From Mauremys mutica (Eukaryota; Chordata; Testudines; Geoemydidae), in contig NC_059075.1 of assembly GCF_020497125.1 (NCBI RefSeq), positions 107,795,222-107,859,221 on the forward strand: a stretch of DNA of 64,000 nucleotides, read 5' to 3'. The translations under genes and the position numbers were made by a program. The notes below the pieces were generated by a model. The model was not told the origin of the DNA, did not search any database, and was given only the letters and a program-made list of their open reading frames with translations. Position 1 is the stretch's first letter; every line of letters begins with the position of its first letter. Below, piece by piece: positions 23,576 to 33,400 of the stretch.

Positions 23576-23830
23576 GGGTTACCATACGTCCATATTTTCC
23601 CAGGAGGTGATTAAGAACCGAAAAGCCTGACATGTCCAGGAAAATACAGATGTATTTTAACCCTACCTAAAGTTCTTTTTTAAAAAGATGGGGCTGAACT
23701 AGAAATGAGCTCCGTTTCACATGTGTGGGTGGTGATCAGGGACAGTCTCAATTTTTGGATCTTTTTCTTATATAGGCTCCTATTACCCCTCACCCCGTCC
23801 CGATTTTTCACACTTGCTGTCTGGTCACTC
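23576..23830. mobile_element. small TA-flanked MITE (mariner-like) nested in insertion B
   Basis: About 255 bp with ends GGGTTACCATACGTCC and the inverse of GCTGTCTGGTCACTC. It is flanked by TA at 23574-23575 and 23831-23832. The inner phrases CAGTCTCAATTTTTGGATC and CCCGATTTTTCACACTTGC recall a widespread turtle repeat with GGGTGACCAGA ends. It is non-coding. TA flanks suggest Tc1/mariner cross-mobilisation. Confidence 0.6.
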
Positions 23831-23984
23831 TAGGGTGTGCACATGTGTGGGTCCCAGCTGCTCCCTGCCCCCCACTCATTAAAGCAGGTGTGCAGGGTTA
23901 CTGCCCTGGGAACTGCAGGGCACCAGTGGATGTGGGGCTGGCTGCAGATAGGGGCATGGGGCAGGGCTAGCTGGAGGCAGGGAG

Positions 23985-25065
23985 TGACACGGGCTGGCTG
24001 TGGGCAGGTGATGCAGATGGGCGGGCTGCGGGTGGCTGTGGGCAGGGGGTGGCTGTGGGCAGAGGCTGGCTGCAGGCAGGAGGTGGCTGTGGCAGGGGCT
24101 GGCTGCGGGTGGCTGTGGGCAGGGGCTGGCTGGGGGCAGGGGCTGGCTGCGGGCAGAGGCTGGCTGGGGGCAGGGGGTGGCTGTGGGTGGCTGGGGGCAG
24201 GAGCTGGCTGGGGGCAGGGAGTGGCTGGGGGCAGGGGGCTGGCTGGGGGTGGCTGGGGGCAGGGGGTGGCTGGGGGCAGGGGGTGGCTGTGGGTGGCTGG
24301 GGGCAGGGGCTGGCTGCGGGCAGGGGGCTGGCTGGGGGCGGGGGGGGCAGGGGGTGGCTGGGGGTGGCTGGGGGCAGGGGCTGGCTGCGGGCAGGGGCTG
24401 GCTGCGGGCAGGGGGCTGGCTGGGGGCGGCAGGGGGCAGGGGGTGGCTGTGGGTGGCTGGGGGCAGGGGGTGGCTGTGGGCAGGGGGCTGGCTGGGGGCG
24501 GCAGGGGGTGGCTGGGGCAGGGGGTGGCTGGGGGTGGCTGGGGCAGGGGCTGGCTGGGGGCAGGGGGCTGGCTGGGGGCGGCTGGGGGCAGGGGGGGGCT
24601 GGGGGCAGGGGGCTGGCTGGGGGCAGGGGCTGGCTGGGGCTGGGGGCAGGGGCTGGCTGGGGGCAGGGGGTGGCTGGGGCTGCGGGTGGCTGTGGGCAGG
24701 AGCTGGCTGTGGGTGGCTGGGGGCAGAGGGCGGCTGGGGGCAGGGGGTGGGACAGGGGGCGGCAGGGGCTGGCTGGGGGCAGGGGGTGGCTGGGGCTGCG
24801 GGTGGCTGTGGGCAGGGGCTGGCTGTGGGCAGGGGGTGGGACAGGGGGCGGCAGGGGCTGGCTGGGGCTGGAGGCTGGGGCTGGCTGGGGGCAGGGGGTG
24901 GCAGGGGCTGGCTGGGGGCAGGGGCTGGCTGGGGCTGGGGGCTGGGGCTGGCTGGGGGCAGGGGGTGGCTGGGGCTGGGGGCTGGGGCTGGCTGGGGGCA
25001 GGGGGTGGCTGGGGCTGCGGGTGGCTGTGGGCAGGGGGCGGCTGGGGGCAGGGAAGGTGGGGGAG
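23985..25065. repeat. G-rich minisatellite, ~18-bp variants of GGCTGGCTGGGGGCAGGG
   Basis: About 1.08 kb of near-tandem units alternating GGCTGGCTGGGGGCAGGG and GGTGGCTG variants. Spacing is irregular, and blocks are duplicated at a higher order (for example two segments each ending in GGGACAGGGGGCGGCAGG). Because the units lack T-rich stop triplets, several frames stay open for more than 370 codons on both strands; these encode only Gly/Trp/Ala or Pro/Ala/Gln/Ser repeats and are not genes. Many GGGG runs could form quadruplexes. Confidence 0.92.
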
Positions 25066-25161
25066 GTGCAGGCAGGGGGCTCTGGGCGGGGGAGGGGCGC
25101 AGACACTCACACGCGGGGGGGGGGAGCGGCTGGGAGCAGCGGGACGCAGCCGGGGACTCAC

Positions 25162-25308
25162 CGGCAGCAGCAGGAGCCGCAGGGCCAGAGGTCCAAAGAG
25201 CAGGAGCAGCAACAGGGCCAGGAGGCAGCTCACATGGCTCTCGCAGCACAGCGCAGCGCCCCCCGGCGGCCGGGAGGAGGAATTACAGGCTTCCCAGGCA
25301 GAGCCCAT
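25162..25308 (-). other. possible captured host exon with splice donor
   Basis: On the minus strand an ATG at 25308 opens 49 codons: MGSAWEACNSSSRPPGGAAL, then a Cys-rich CCESHVSC, then the hydrophobic run CLLALLLLLLFGPLALRLLLLP. A good splice donor GTGAGT (complement of 25156-25161) follows directly, in phase 0. The hydrophobic run could be a signal anchor or transmembrane helix. The composition is unlike the flanking minisatellite or the Penelope element. It may be the first coding exon of a host gene carried by the transposon. I cannot name the gene, and a chance GC-rich open frame is possible. Confidence 0.35.
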
Positions 25309-25412
25309 CAAAGCTTCCCTCGCAGGGAAGCTAGTTAACAAGCGGTTCTAAAACCGCTTCTAAATTTAACAACGGGTTCGCGCGAACCCGTGCGAACCGG
25401 CTCCAGCTCACC

Positions 25413-25610
25413 ATGCAGGCAGAGTTGGCATCGAGGTTTGTTGCATGGATTGGTTCCTGAGTTAGAGTTACTATTGTGCAGTGTGCAGTTACTGGTGAGA
25501 ATATGCTTCAGGTTGGCAGGTTGTCTGTGGGCGAGGACTGGTCTGCCACCCAAGGCCTGTGAAAGTGTGGGATCATTGTCCAGGATGGGTTGTAGATCCC
25601 TGATGATGCG
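25413..25610 (-). pseudogene. Penelope RT-endonuclease linker
   Basis: The minus strand reads RIIRDLQPILDNDPTLSQAL, GGRPVLAHRQPANLKHILTS and then NPCNKPRCQLC, the Cys-containing linker between RT and GIY-YIG domains of Penelope elements. It is bounded on the right by insertion A and on the left by insertion B. Removing both insertions would bring RT, linker and endonuclease together in the family's normal order. Confidence 0.8.
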
Positions 25611-26105
25611 CAGTGATGAGCTGCCAAAATCTTAACAACCGGTTCCCTATAAAAAGTTTTGATTTCCGGGGGGAGTGGGGAAGGGGCCGGGGGAGAGATC
25701 CTCGTGGGGCCGGGGGCCCCTGCAGGGCCTGGGCCAATTGCCCCACTTGCCCCCTCCCCTCTGGCCAGCCCTGGAGCTTGCAGCAGCTCCCCTCTTCCCC
25801 CCGGAACACACACACACACCTTGCTGGGCCATTCAAAAAGCGGTAGCAGGACGACTCCAGAGCTCAGCTGAGCTGCCCAGCTGGTGCCGGCGGCTGGCCA
25901 CGCTGCAGCTGGGGGGAAGCGGGGGAAGGGCCAGGGGAGCCTCAGCCTCCCCAGCTGGGAATCCTGGGAGCAACAGGATGGTCCGGCCCACAGACCAGAG
26001 TTCTTTGCCCACCCCCTGGCCTTTTAACAACCGGTTCTCCACGGAGGTCTAATTTTAGCAACCGGTTCTTGAGAACCTGTGGGAACCTGCTCCAGCTCAC
26101 CACTG
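25610..26105. mobile_element. insertion A in Penelope: short TIR element
   Basis: About 0.5 kb with ends CAGTGATGAGCTG (25611) and CAGCTCACCACTG (to 26105), a near-perfect 13-bp inverted repeat. TTAACAACCGGTTC-type phrases lie just inside each end. The middle is GC-rich and contains a short CA run. It splits the Penelope RT from its linker. No convincing target duplication is visible: left flank TGATGATGC, right flank GCTGGAGG. It is the same family and orientation as insertion B. Confidence 0.7.
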
Positions 26106-27305
26106 GCTGGAGGGGTTTTAGCTGGGGACTGTATGTGATGGCCAGTGGAGTCCTGTTGGTTTCTTTCTTGGGTTTATCTTGCAGTAGGAGGCTTCTGGGT
26201 ACATGTCTGGCTCTGTTGATCTGTTTCCTTATTTCCTCGTGCGGGTATTGTAGTTTTGAGAATGCTTGGTGGAGATTTTGTAGGTGTTGGTCTCTGTCTG
26301 AGGGGTTAGAGCAGATGCAGTTGTACCTCAGTGCTTGGCTGTAGACAATGGATCGTGTGGTGTGCCCGGGATGGAAGCTGGAGGCATGAAGGTAGGCATA
26401 GCGGTCGGTAGGTTTTCGGTATAGGGTGGTGGTAATGTGACCATCAATTATTTGCACCGTAGTGTCTAGGAAGTGGACCTCCCGTGTAGATTGGTCCAGG
26501 CTGAGGTTGATGGTGGGGTGGAAGCTGTTGAAATCATGGTGGAATTTTTCCAGAGTCTCCTTCCCATGGGTCCAGATGATGAAGATGTCATCAATGTAGC
26601 GTAGGTAGAGAAGGGGCGTGAGTGGACGGGAGCTGAGGAAGCGTTGTTCCAGGTCAGCCATAAAAATATTGGCATATTGTGGGGCCATGCAGGTGCCCAT
26701 AGCGGTGCCACTGATCTGGAGATATATATTGTCATCAAATTTGAAATAGTTGTGTGTGAGGATAAAGGCACAGAGCTCAGCAACCAGTTGTGCTGTGGCA
26801 TCATCAGGGATACTGTTCCTGACAGCTTGTATTCCATCAGTGTGTGGGATGTTTGTGTAGAGAGCCTCTACATCCATGGTGGCCAAGATGGTGTTTTCTG
26901 GAAGGTCATCAATGCACTGTAGTTTCCTCAGGAAATCAGTGGTGTCACGGAGATAGCTGGGAGTGCTGGTGGCATAGGGTCTGAGTAGAGAGTCCACATA
27001 TCCAGACAGTCCTTCAGTGAGAGTTCCAATGCCCGAGATGATGGGGCGTCCAGGGTTTCCAGGTTTGTGGATTTTGGGCAGTAGATAGAATAGCCCTGGT
27101 CGGGGCTCTAAGGGTATGTTGATTTGTTCCGGTGTTGGTGTAGGGAGTGTCCTGAGTAGATGGTGCAGTTTCTTAGTGTATTCCTCAGTGGGATCTGAGG
27201 GAAGTGGCCTGTAGAATTTGCTGTTGGAGAGTTGTCTGGTGGCCTCCTTTTGGTAGTCAGACCTGTTCATGATGACAACAGCATCCTTTATCAGCCTCTT
27301 TATCA
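26106..27305 (-). pseudogene. Penelope reverse transcriptase domain
   Basis: About 400 codons on the minus strand. N-terminal motifs are VVIMNRSDYQKEA and FYLLPKIHKPGNPGRPIIS. The palm motif ILATMDVEALYTNIPH carries the first catalytic aspartate, followed by GTAMGTCMAPQYANIFMADL and the catalytic LRYIDDIFIIW (YxDD box). It then continues with EVHFLDTTVQI and LYRKPTDRYAYLH, all in Penelope RT order. It would copy RNA primed at a nicked target. The start is truncated with small indels before VVIMN. The end runs into insertion A after AITYSPQLKPLQ, so the protein is broken from its endonuclease. Confidence 0.88.
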
Positions 27306-27676
27306 CCAATGTTATATATGCCATCATATGCCAGCAATGCCCCTCTGCTATGTACATCAGCCAAACTGGACAGTCTCTAAGGAAAAGGATAAATGGACAC
27401 AAATCAGATATTAGGAATGGCAATATACAAAAACCTGTAGGAGAACACTTCAACCTCCCTGGCCACACAATAGCAGATCTTAAGGTGGCCATCCTGCAGC
27501 AAAAAAACTTCAGGACCAGACTTCAAAGAGAAACTGCTGAGCTCCAGTTCATCTGCAAATTTGACACCATCAGCTCAGGATTAAACAAAGACTGTGAATG
27601 GCTTGCCAACTACAGAACCAGTTTCTCCTCTCTTGGTTTTCACTCAACTGCTAGAACAGGGCCTCATCCTCCCTGA
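27306..27676 (+). pseudogene. Penelope GIY-YIG endonuclease domain, inverted plus copy
   Basis: Plus-strand copy of the endonuclease, beginning at NVIYAIICQQCPSAMY and ending at the same stop as the minus copy. Its second catalytic motif reads YISQTG instead of YIGQTG, so a key glycine of the GIY-YIG fold is lost. The first part of the domain present in the minus copy is absent. It joins head-to-head with the RT at about 27303-27306. It lacks its own promoter and RT. Confidence 0.85.
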
Positions 27677-27844
27677 TTGAACTAACCTCGTTATCTCTAG
27701 CTTGCTTCTTGCTTGCATATATAAACCTGCCCCTGGAAATTTCCACTACTTGCATCCGAAGAAGTGGGCATTCACCCACGAAAGCTCATGCTGCAAAACG
27801 TCTGTTAGTCTATAAGGTGCCACAGGATTCTTTGCTGCTTCTAC
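27677..27844 (+). other. Penelope 3' tail, plus copy
   Basis: Tail sequence continuing from the endonuclease stop through GCAAAACGTCTGTTAGTC to CTTCTACAG, immediately before the repeat AGATTTTTAAA. It is nearly identical to the minus-strand tail at 22800-22999 but lacks the last ~40 bp. Confidence 0.8.
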
Positions 27845-27855
27845 AGATTTTTAAA

Positions 27856-30299
27856 ATTGCTCAGCACCCACAATTAGGAGGCCATTCATAATACATTAAA
27901 AAAATTCTTTTGTTAGAATTTTACCTGTTGAGTGTCTATTTTAAGTAACAATCAGATTATATTTCACGATTTACACATTTTGTTTTATAGTAACCTATTA
28001 GTTTTTATCACTAGAAATTGACTTTGGTTCCATTGGTGCTTTCCGTTCTACTGGCATTCCATTTCTAACTATGAATGAAGACATTGCAGTACATACTATA
28101 GTGACTCCCATGCTATACAACAGCTGCCCTAATTTACACTGGGACTGGCCCAGACCAGCCTCTGGGATCAGGTAGCTGTAATCTGTCCCTTGATCCCCCT
28201 CCATTTCCTAAGCCAAGCAGAGTTTGGGTGCAGGTGAGAAGGTACTCCCTTATGTCTATTCTATGCCACAGAAGTTAGCATTACTCCCAACCATCTGTTG
28301 TCCAATTTGCTGTCACTGGCTGCTTTTAACCCCTAGTACTTATTTTTCAATTTTTTGGTTCAGACAAACAAAGGGAGAGTTTGTTTTCTTCCCAATCTTT
28401 GCCTCCCCAGCCACTGCCCCTCTCCCTCCTCCCACCAGCCTTCCACCATGCTGCAAACAATCCCTGGTTTGTTAAAGGGCATGAGTGCAGAAGGCAGCAG
28501 GTATTTGAGCTGGTGTGCTGCTTCATACACACACATACACAATAGGAAAGGTCAGAAGTGCAGAAAATACCATGCCCCAGAGGGACAGATTATAGAGAAA
28601 AGGAGAGCGAGAGAGAGAGGGCTAGAAGGACAGGAACACTGATGAAACAGCCTCTGTTGCTGCACTGGGGGCTGTGTCAGCTTCATTGAACAATACTGAT
28701 AAGAGGTGATCTGATGGGGAGGGGGCATCACAGGCACTGCAACAGCTCTGCTATGCCTTAGGGAGGAGGGGGAGGTGAATGGGCACATTTAGACTGTGAG
28801 CTGTTGCCCACCACCCTCTGTGACATATTCCAGGGCTGCAGGTGGACGAGATGGAAATGGATAGGGAGAGGCAGGTACTCACTAGCAGAGTTTACAGAGA
28901 GCCGCCTGGGGCCAGACAGCAGCCAAATGAAATGGAAAAAGAGAGCGTGTTGTCATTAGCAGACAAGGGACAGGATGCCTCGCTGGGCTCAGACTCGGCA
29001 TCCAGCCTTGGTCAATGTGCTGAATTTCCTGTAAATTTGATGAGGGAACAAGATGACCTTAAAATGGCTACAGCCTCCCCAGCCCCCCCACCTCTCGCCA
29101 TTAAGCAAATTATCATTTATTGAAAAGAAAGGGACTGGAGCCAAGCCCCTGTTGCTTCAGGAAGCCATTTCTTTCTTTAGAAACTATCCCGATGTCAATG
29201 ACTAGTGAAAGAGGTGGCAAACTGAGCCCCTGGTGAGTCTGAACCCCACCGAGGAGGAGCCAAACCAGAGAAAGCTAGTATAGCCCAGGAGAAACTGGTA
29301 TGATCATATGCTGAACATTTGCATACAACCTCATTCTGGTGATTCAAGGAGGCGGAGCTTGGCTTGTAGGGTGGAGTTTATGAAAATACCACTATTGTTT
29401 TCTTCCTCCAGTTCAAGTCCCGGTTGAGAGTTAGTTTCAGGTGGTGGGGTAGAGTTAAGATTTCTGAAGGAATGGGAGAGTTGTTGTAAGGATGGTTACC
29501 TTTAGGATGAGAGATCTGAAATAACAGCATTCTCAAAAGACCTCACACCTTATGAGCAATGAAATTCTGGAGAGTGGAGTTGATAGCATCGTATGGGTTT
29601 CCCTTGCTCACTGATGTATGCTTGACTGGATTCTTTTAAATTGGGCAGCAATCTTTGATACCGTAGACCACATGGTTCTATGGACTTGACTGTGGACTCT
29701 GGTACTTTAAATCTAATTTATGCCTGGTTGAAGGCATGGCAGTTTTCTGATTAGCTACAGGAGCCTATTAGAAGTCATGCTGGTCCTTTAAGGAAGGTTC
29801 CAGGTCCAGTACTGCCGGTTCCTGGTTTTTCACCCAGAACAGAGGCCTCCTGGGGCTAGTAGTTCCCAGAGCACATGAGAACTGTAGGCCTTGCAGTGAC
29901 GCATGCAGGGACAAAAAGCATCCTCCTTTGGTTAGTGTGGGAGCAAGAGCTGTTTGTTCACCTCTCTAGCGAAGATAAGAGATTGGGGAAGGAGTCAGGT
30001 CTATGGCAGTCTCTATAGAGAGTTTGAAATTGACCAGTGAGGCAAGCCGGAGGGGGAAGCTTGGATGTCAAGGGGTTTCTTGTTCAGAAACTATTTTGTG
30101 TGAGACTTATTAAACAAAACTCACTGAGGGGCTAGTGGGAGACTCTGCCAGTTTTGTTTGCACGGAGCCAGACTCCTAAAGGGGAAACAATTGTTTGGAA
30201 AAGGCTGGGGCAGTAGCCCTTGCATGTGGGGCCATAAGATTCTTTTTACCATTGCTATTGCCAGGGGCCCCAGGTATTATAATACATAAATAATTAGCA
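27856..30299. other. no gene recognised
   Basis: About 2.4 kb. The 93-codon frame at 28842-29123 (MDEMEMDRERQVLTSRVYRE...) has a protein-like composition but no domain I know. No splice partner is evident, so I do not call it a gene. AATAAA-like signals without context are not informative. Confidence 0.4.
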
Positions 30300-30445
30300 C
30301 TAACGGTAATACTGAGCACTTACATAGCTTTCCATCCTTAGATTTCAAGGCTCTTTACAATGATGGAGAAATATAATTACCCACATTTTACAGACCCTTG
30401 AATGAGAGACCTGCATCAGGTCACACTGCAGGTCACCTGACTCCC
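30300..30445 (-). mobile_element. tRNA-derived SINE fragment, minus strand
   Basis: TTACATAGCTTTCCATCCTT, AGATTTCAAGGCTCTTTACA and CCCACATTTTACAG are the inverse of the SINE 3' half and body (AAAGCGCT-type and GTAAAATGGG-type motifs). CACTGCAGGTCACCTGACTC is the region next to the lost B box. Confidence 0.6.
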
Positions 30446-33400
30446 AACCACATACTCCTTCCTTTATACCAGTAGTTCTCAAATTTTTGATCGCGCCCCT
30501 CATCTGTGGGTCTGTAGTAGTTTACGACACCCTCCCCCCACCATACAAGTACATATACCAATATATACAGCGACAGTGCTTCACTGGAATCGGTTTTGCC
30601 TTCGTTGTTTTTTGACCCTGTTGCATGAATGAGCTGATGATCCATTGTAATAAGAGCAAAAACAAAACTGTGATGGTGGTCAATGCTTCCAATTAAATAC
30701 AAGTTTTTTATTTCCTAAAGCTTCTCTAGCCCCGCCCTGCCCCGCCCCATCCCGCCAGAATAGATTCTGTGCCCCCCCTAGTTTGAAACCTCTGCTCTAT
30801 ACCATAGCTTCATCCAAGCAGCTTTCTGCCTCACTTGCACTGGAGACTTTAGTGTCCAGTGCGGGAGCTTGGATTGCTTAGTTTTTTTTCTATTCCCCAC
30901 CAGGTTGTGTCTGGCCTTCTCTAGATATGGACATTTCCTGCAGAGGATTGTCAAGTGTTTCATGTCACAGAAATAAATACCTGCGTGGCAGAAGCAAGAA
31001 GGGGAAATTACAGAGCTCAGTAAGAGCCCATTTGTGGAGAACCATAATTGCTGATCCATTAACAGCACTAGTGACTAACGGCAATTAAAAAAAGAAGCGA
31101 GAAGTCGTGTTATTGGCAATAGCAACAACATGGTCTTTGTTTAAAGATTCAGTACATAGAAAAGTGCATCGACAGGCTACTGACTGTGGTCAGGGTTTTG
31201 TGTGTGTGTGTGTGTGTGACATTTTCAAGATGATACTTTAAAAAAAACAGAACTGTTGTTATTAATATTACTGCAATTCACCTTTTAGAATTCATACCGC
31301 TTTGCACTTAGAATGAACATTGGAAGGAGGTTAAAAACTAAAGCCTGGTTTCAGAAAATAAGTTAAGGATTCTTTTTATAGAGAGATGGGCAAAGCCAGC
31401 TGGTTCACAATATGACTGGATGGAGAGGGTTGGCTGATGGGGCGCTACACCAAACTCTGACTCTGGACTTGTGGGCCCATCTGGTGATAACCCATTTGAG
31501 ATTCTGAATGTAGGCTAGGGATTGACAGCAAACTGGCCTTGGACAGCAAACTGGCCTTGGACAGTTCATGATGAAAGGCTGGATTTTGATTCTGGGATTG
31601 GGGGGCAGGTGATGTGGACTGGATTCTGGCTGTGCATGTATAAGAGAACTGGAGGTGGCCTGGTCTGGATTCTACTTTAGACTGGTAAAGTGGCTTTGGA
31701 TTCCAGTCCTAGGGATCAGTCTTCATTCTCAGCCATGCCAAACTCAAGCCCAGTAGAGCCCTGAGAATGAGGAGGAGGCAAAGGGCATTCCAAGCCAGCT
31801 CTCTACCTCCCTGATCCTAAGGCTGGTCATGGGCTGAACTGTCCCTTGGCACAAATTAAAGCAGCTACAGGACTATTCTAATTTATGCCAGCTGTAATAG
31901 TCCCTTAGGGACTATTCTGCTGGCCCAGAATTTCTGCCGTGGCATGTGTTTCTGCTGCATACCTTGCTGTTCCTGGCCTGTCCCTTTCATTGAAGTGATG
32001 GGGAGTGGATAGCGTAAAGGTGTGTGCAGTGCCATTTTTATGGACACAGAAGATATCTAACAGGAAACAAACTAGAGAGAGAGACAGGAAGACAGACTGA
32101 GTTTAGGGATTCTCTCAGCAAGAGGCTGACTCACGTTTCATTTGTTATGGAACTGATGCAGTAGCGAAAGAATAGCATTTAATGGAAACCTGAGACTCCT
32201 TGCTTCTTCGAGAGTGCAGGGGGAGTCCCCAGCTGCTCTATCAAGGGCAGCTTTAAGAGCAGTGCAAAGGGGGACTTAGTTTGGACTCAGGATCTGGCCC
32301 TAGTGTTTTACACAAAAGCTCAGTTTTTTCCAGTGGAGGGTTAGAACTGCCTATGTTAATAGAGGATGGTGACTAGATTTTAATTTTTCCATTGCTCACT
32401 TTAGGGTAGTCTATTTTGTGCACCCTGGTGACGGGAATGTGTGCTTACGAGAGCAAGGTAACTAACTGAACACTGTTGCCTAATGTAAGCACAATCTATC
32501 GATCAGGTAGAAGGTATCGCAAATAGAATATTCTCATTCTCTACAGTATATTTTATTCTCTCCCTATTTTCCTTAGAGGGTGCAATGATCTCCTATAGCC
32601 ACTGCTTGAATCTCTAATGATATGTATTGTGGAACATGTGCTCACCTTACAGGAGCTGTGATTTTGGCCACATGATCATGGAGAAATGAGGAAGTAGGGA
32701 GAAAGGCAAGTTCTAAAGGGAAAGCCCACTTCTAATTATATGCTTGTACCACTCTTGTTTGTATTTTTGGTGCCTCCTAGATTCAACAATGATTGGCTCT
32801 CTAAATAGCAATGGTAGATTATATGGCACTTACACCAGGATAGTTTATGCTCCCAGCCTTTGCCTCTGGTAAGCTGTGTTATGAATCAATAATATTCTTT
32901 CTTTTCCCTTTTTTTAACGGACCAAACTCTGAACAGTGTTTCATGTTTTGTTCTCAGCCGCTCATGTTTCTGGGTTTTGCACTGCAGAAGGAGAGCACAG
33001 ATACTGAGTTGGAAAAAGCAAGGTCTGCAAGAGGGGTCCCGTGCTTTCAGAACACAGGAGTCAGAGGTGTGAGTGGGAGCAGGAGAGTCACTATTTCATT
33101 GCATAGACAGGAAAAATCCAGTCTTAGATTGTATATGTGACTGCAGCCCATGTATCCTGGAACCTCTCCTGAGCTTGCCTCTTTGGCCCTCCATGCTCCC
33201 CAGAATGGTACTTTTATGACCGTAACAAGATGGGGAACATGGCAACAGAAATGAGAGGGGAGGCAGGGCTACACCAGCTGGTGCTTGTTAATCTGAGGCG
33301 ACCTTCACTGCTGGCCTCATTGGCCCTTTCCTTTTATGCCTCGGTTATAATGCAGTCCAAATAACACTGATTCTGATCAAACAGGGGCTTAATGGAGACC

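Larger units (their letters stand above)
23451..25412. mobile_element. insertion B in Penelope: TIR element with captured sequence
   Basis: About 1.96 kb separates Penelope linker sequence from the endonuclease. Its left end GAAGTGATGAGCTGCCAAAA and its right end GGCTCCAGCTCACC form short inverted termini. Just inside both ends are TTAACAACGGGTTC phrases. ATGC lies on both sides (23447-23450 and 25413-25416) and may be a target duplication. Insertion A, 0.2 kb away, has the same ends. Inside lie a 32-bp tandem duplication, a mariner-like MITE, a large G-rich minisatellite and an exon-like segment. The superfamily is uncertain; the CAGTG-type ends suggest hAT. Confidence 0.65.
22800..27844 (-). 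mobile_element. Penelope-like element, inverted head-to-head unit with nested insertions
   Basis: The minus strand carries, from right to left, an RT domain (27305-26106), an RT-EN linker (25610-25413), a GIY-YIG endonuclease (23450-23000) and a 3' tail. A second copy of the endonuclease and 3' tail lies on the plus strand at 27306-27844, so the unit has inverted 3' ends. The 11-bp repeat AGATTTTTAAA at 22789-22799 and 27845-27855 fits a target-site duplication for the whole unit. The minus copy is 5'-truncated within the N-terminal RT region. Two foreign insertions (23451-25412 and about 25610-26105) split the coding sequence. Penelope elements are known for partial and inverted copies. Confidence 0.85.

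Noticed and set aside
23830..25351. Open frames of 379-504 codons on both strands
   Set aside because: They arise from the G-rich minisatellite, which lacks stop triplets in several frames at once; the products are Gly/Trp/Ala or Pro/Ala/Ser repeats without domains.
25939..26052. C-terminal extension of the Penelope RT frame
   Set aside because: These codons read into insertion A (KNRLLKLDLRG...) and are not part of the RT.
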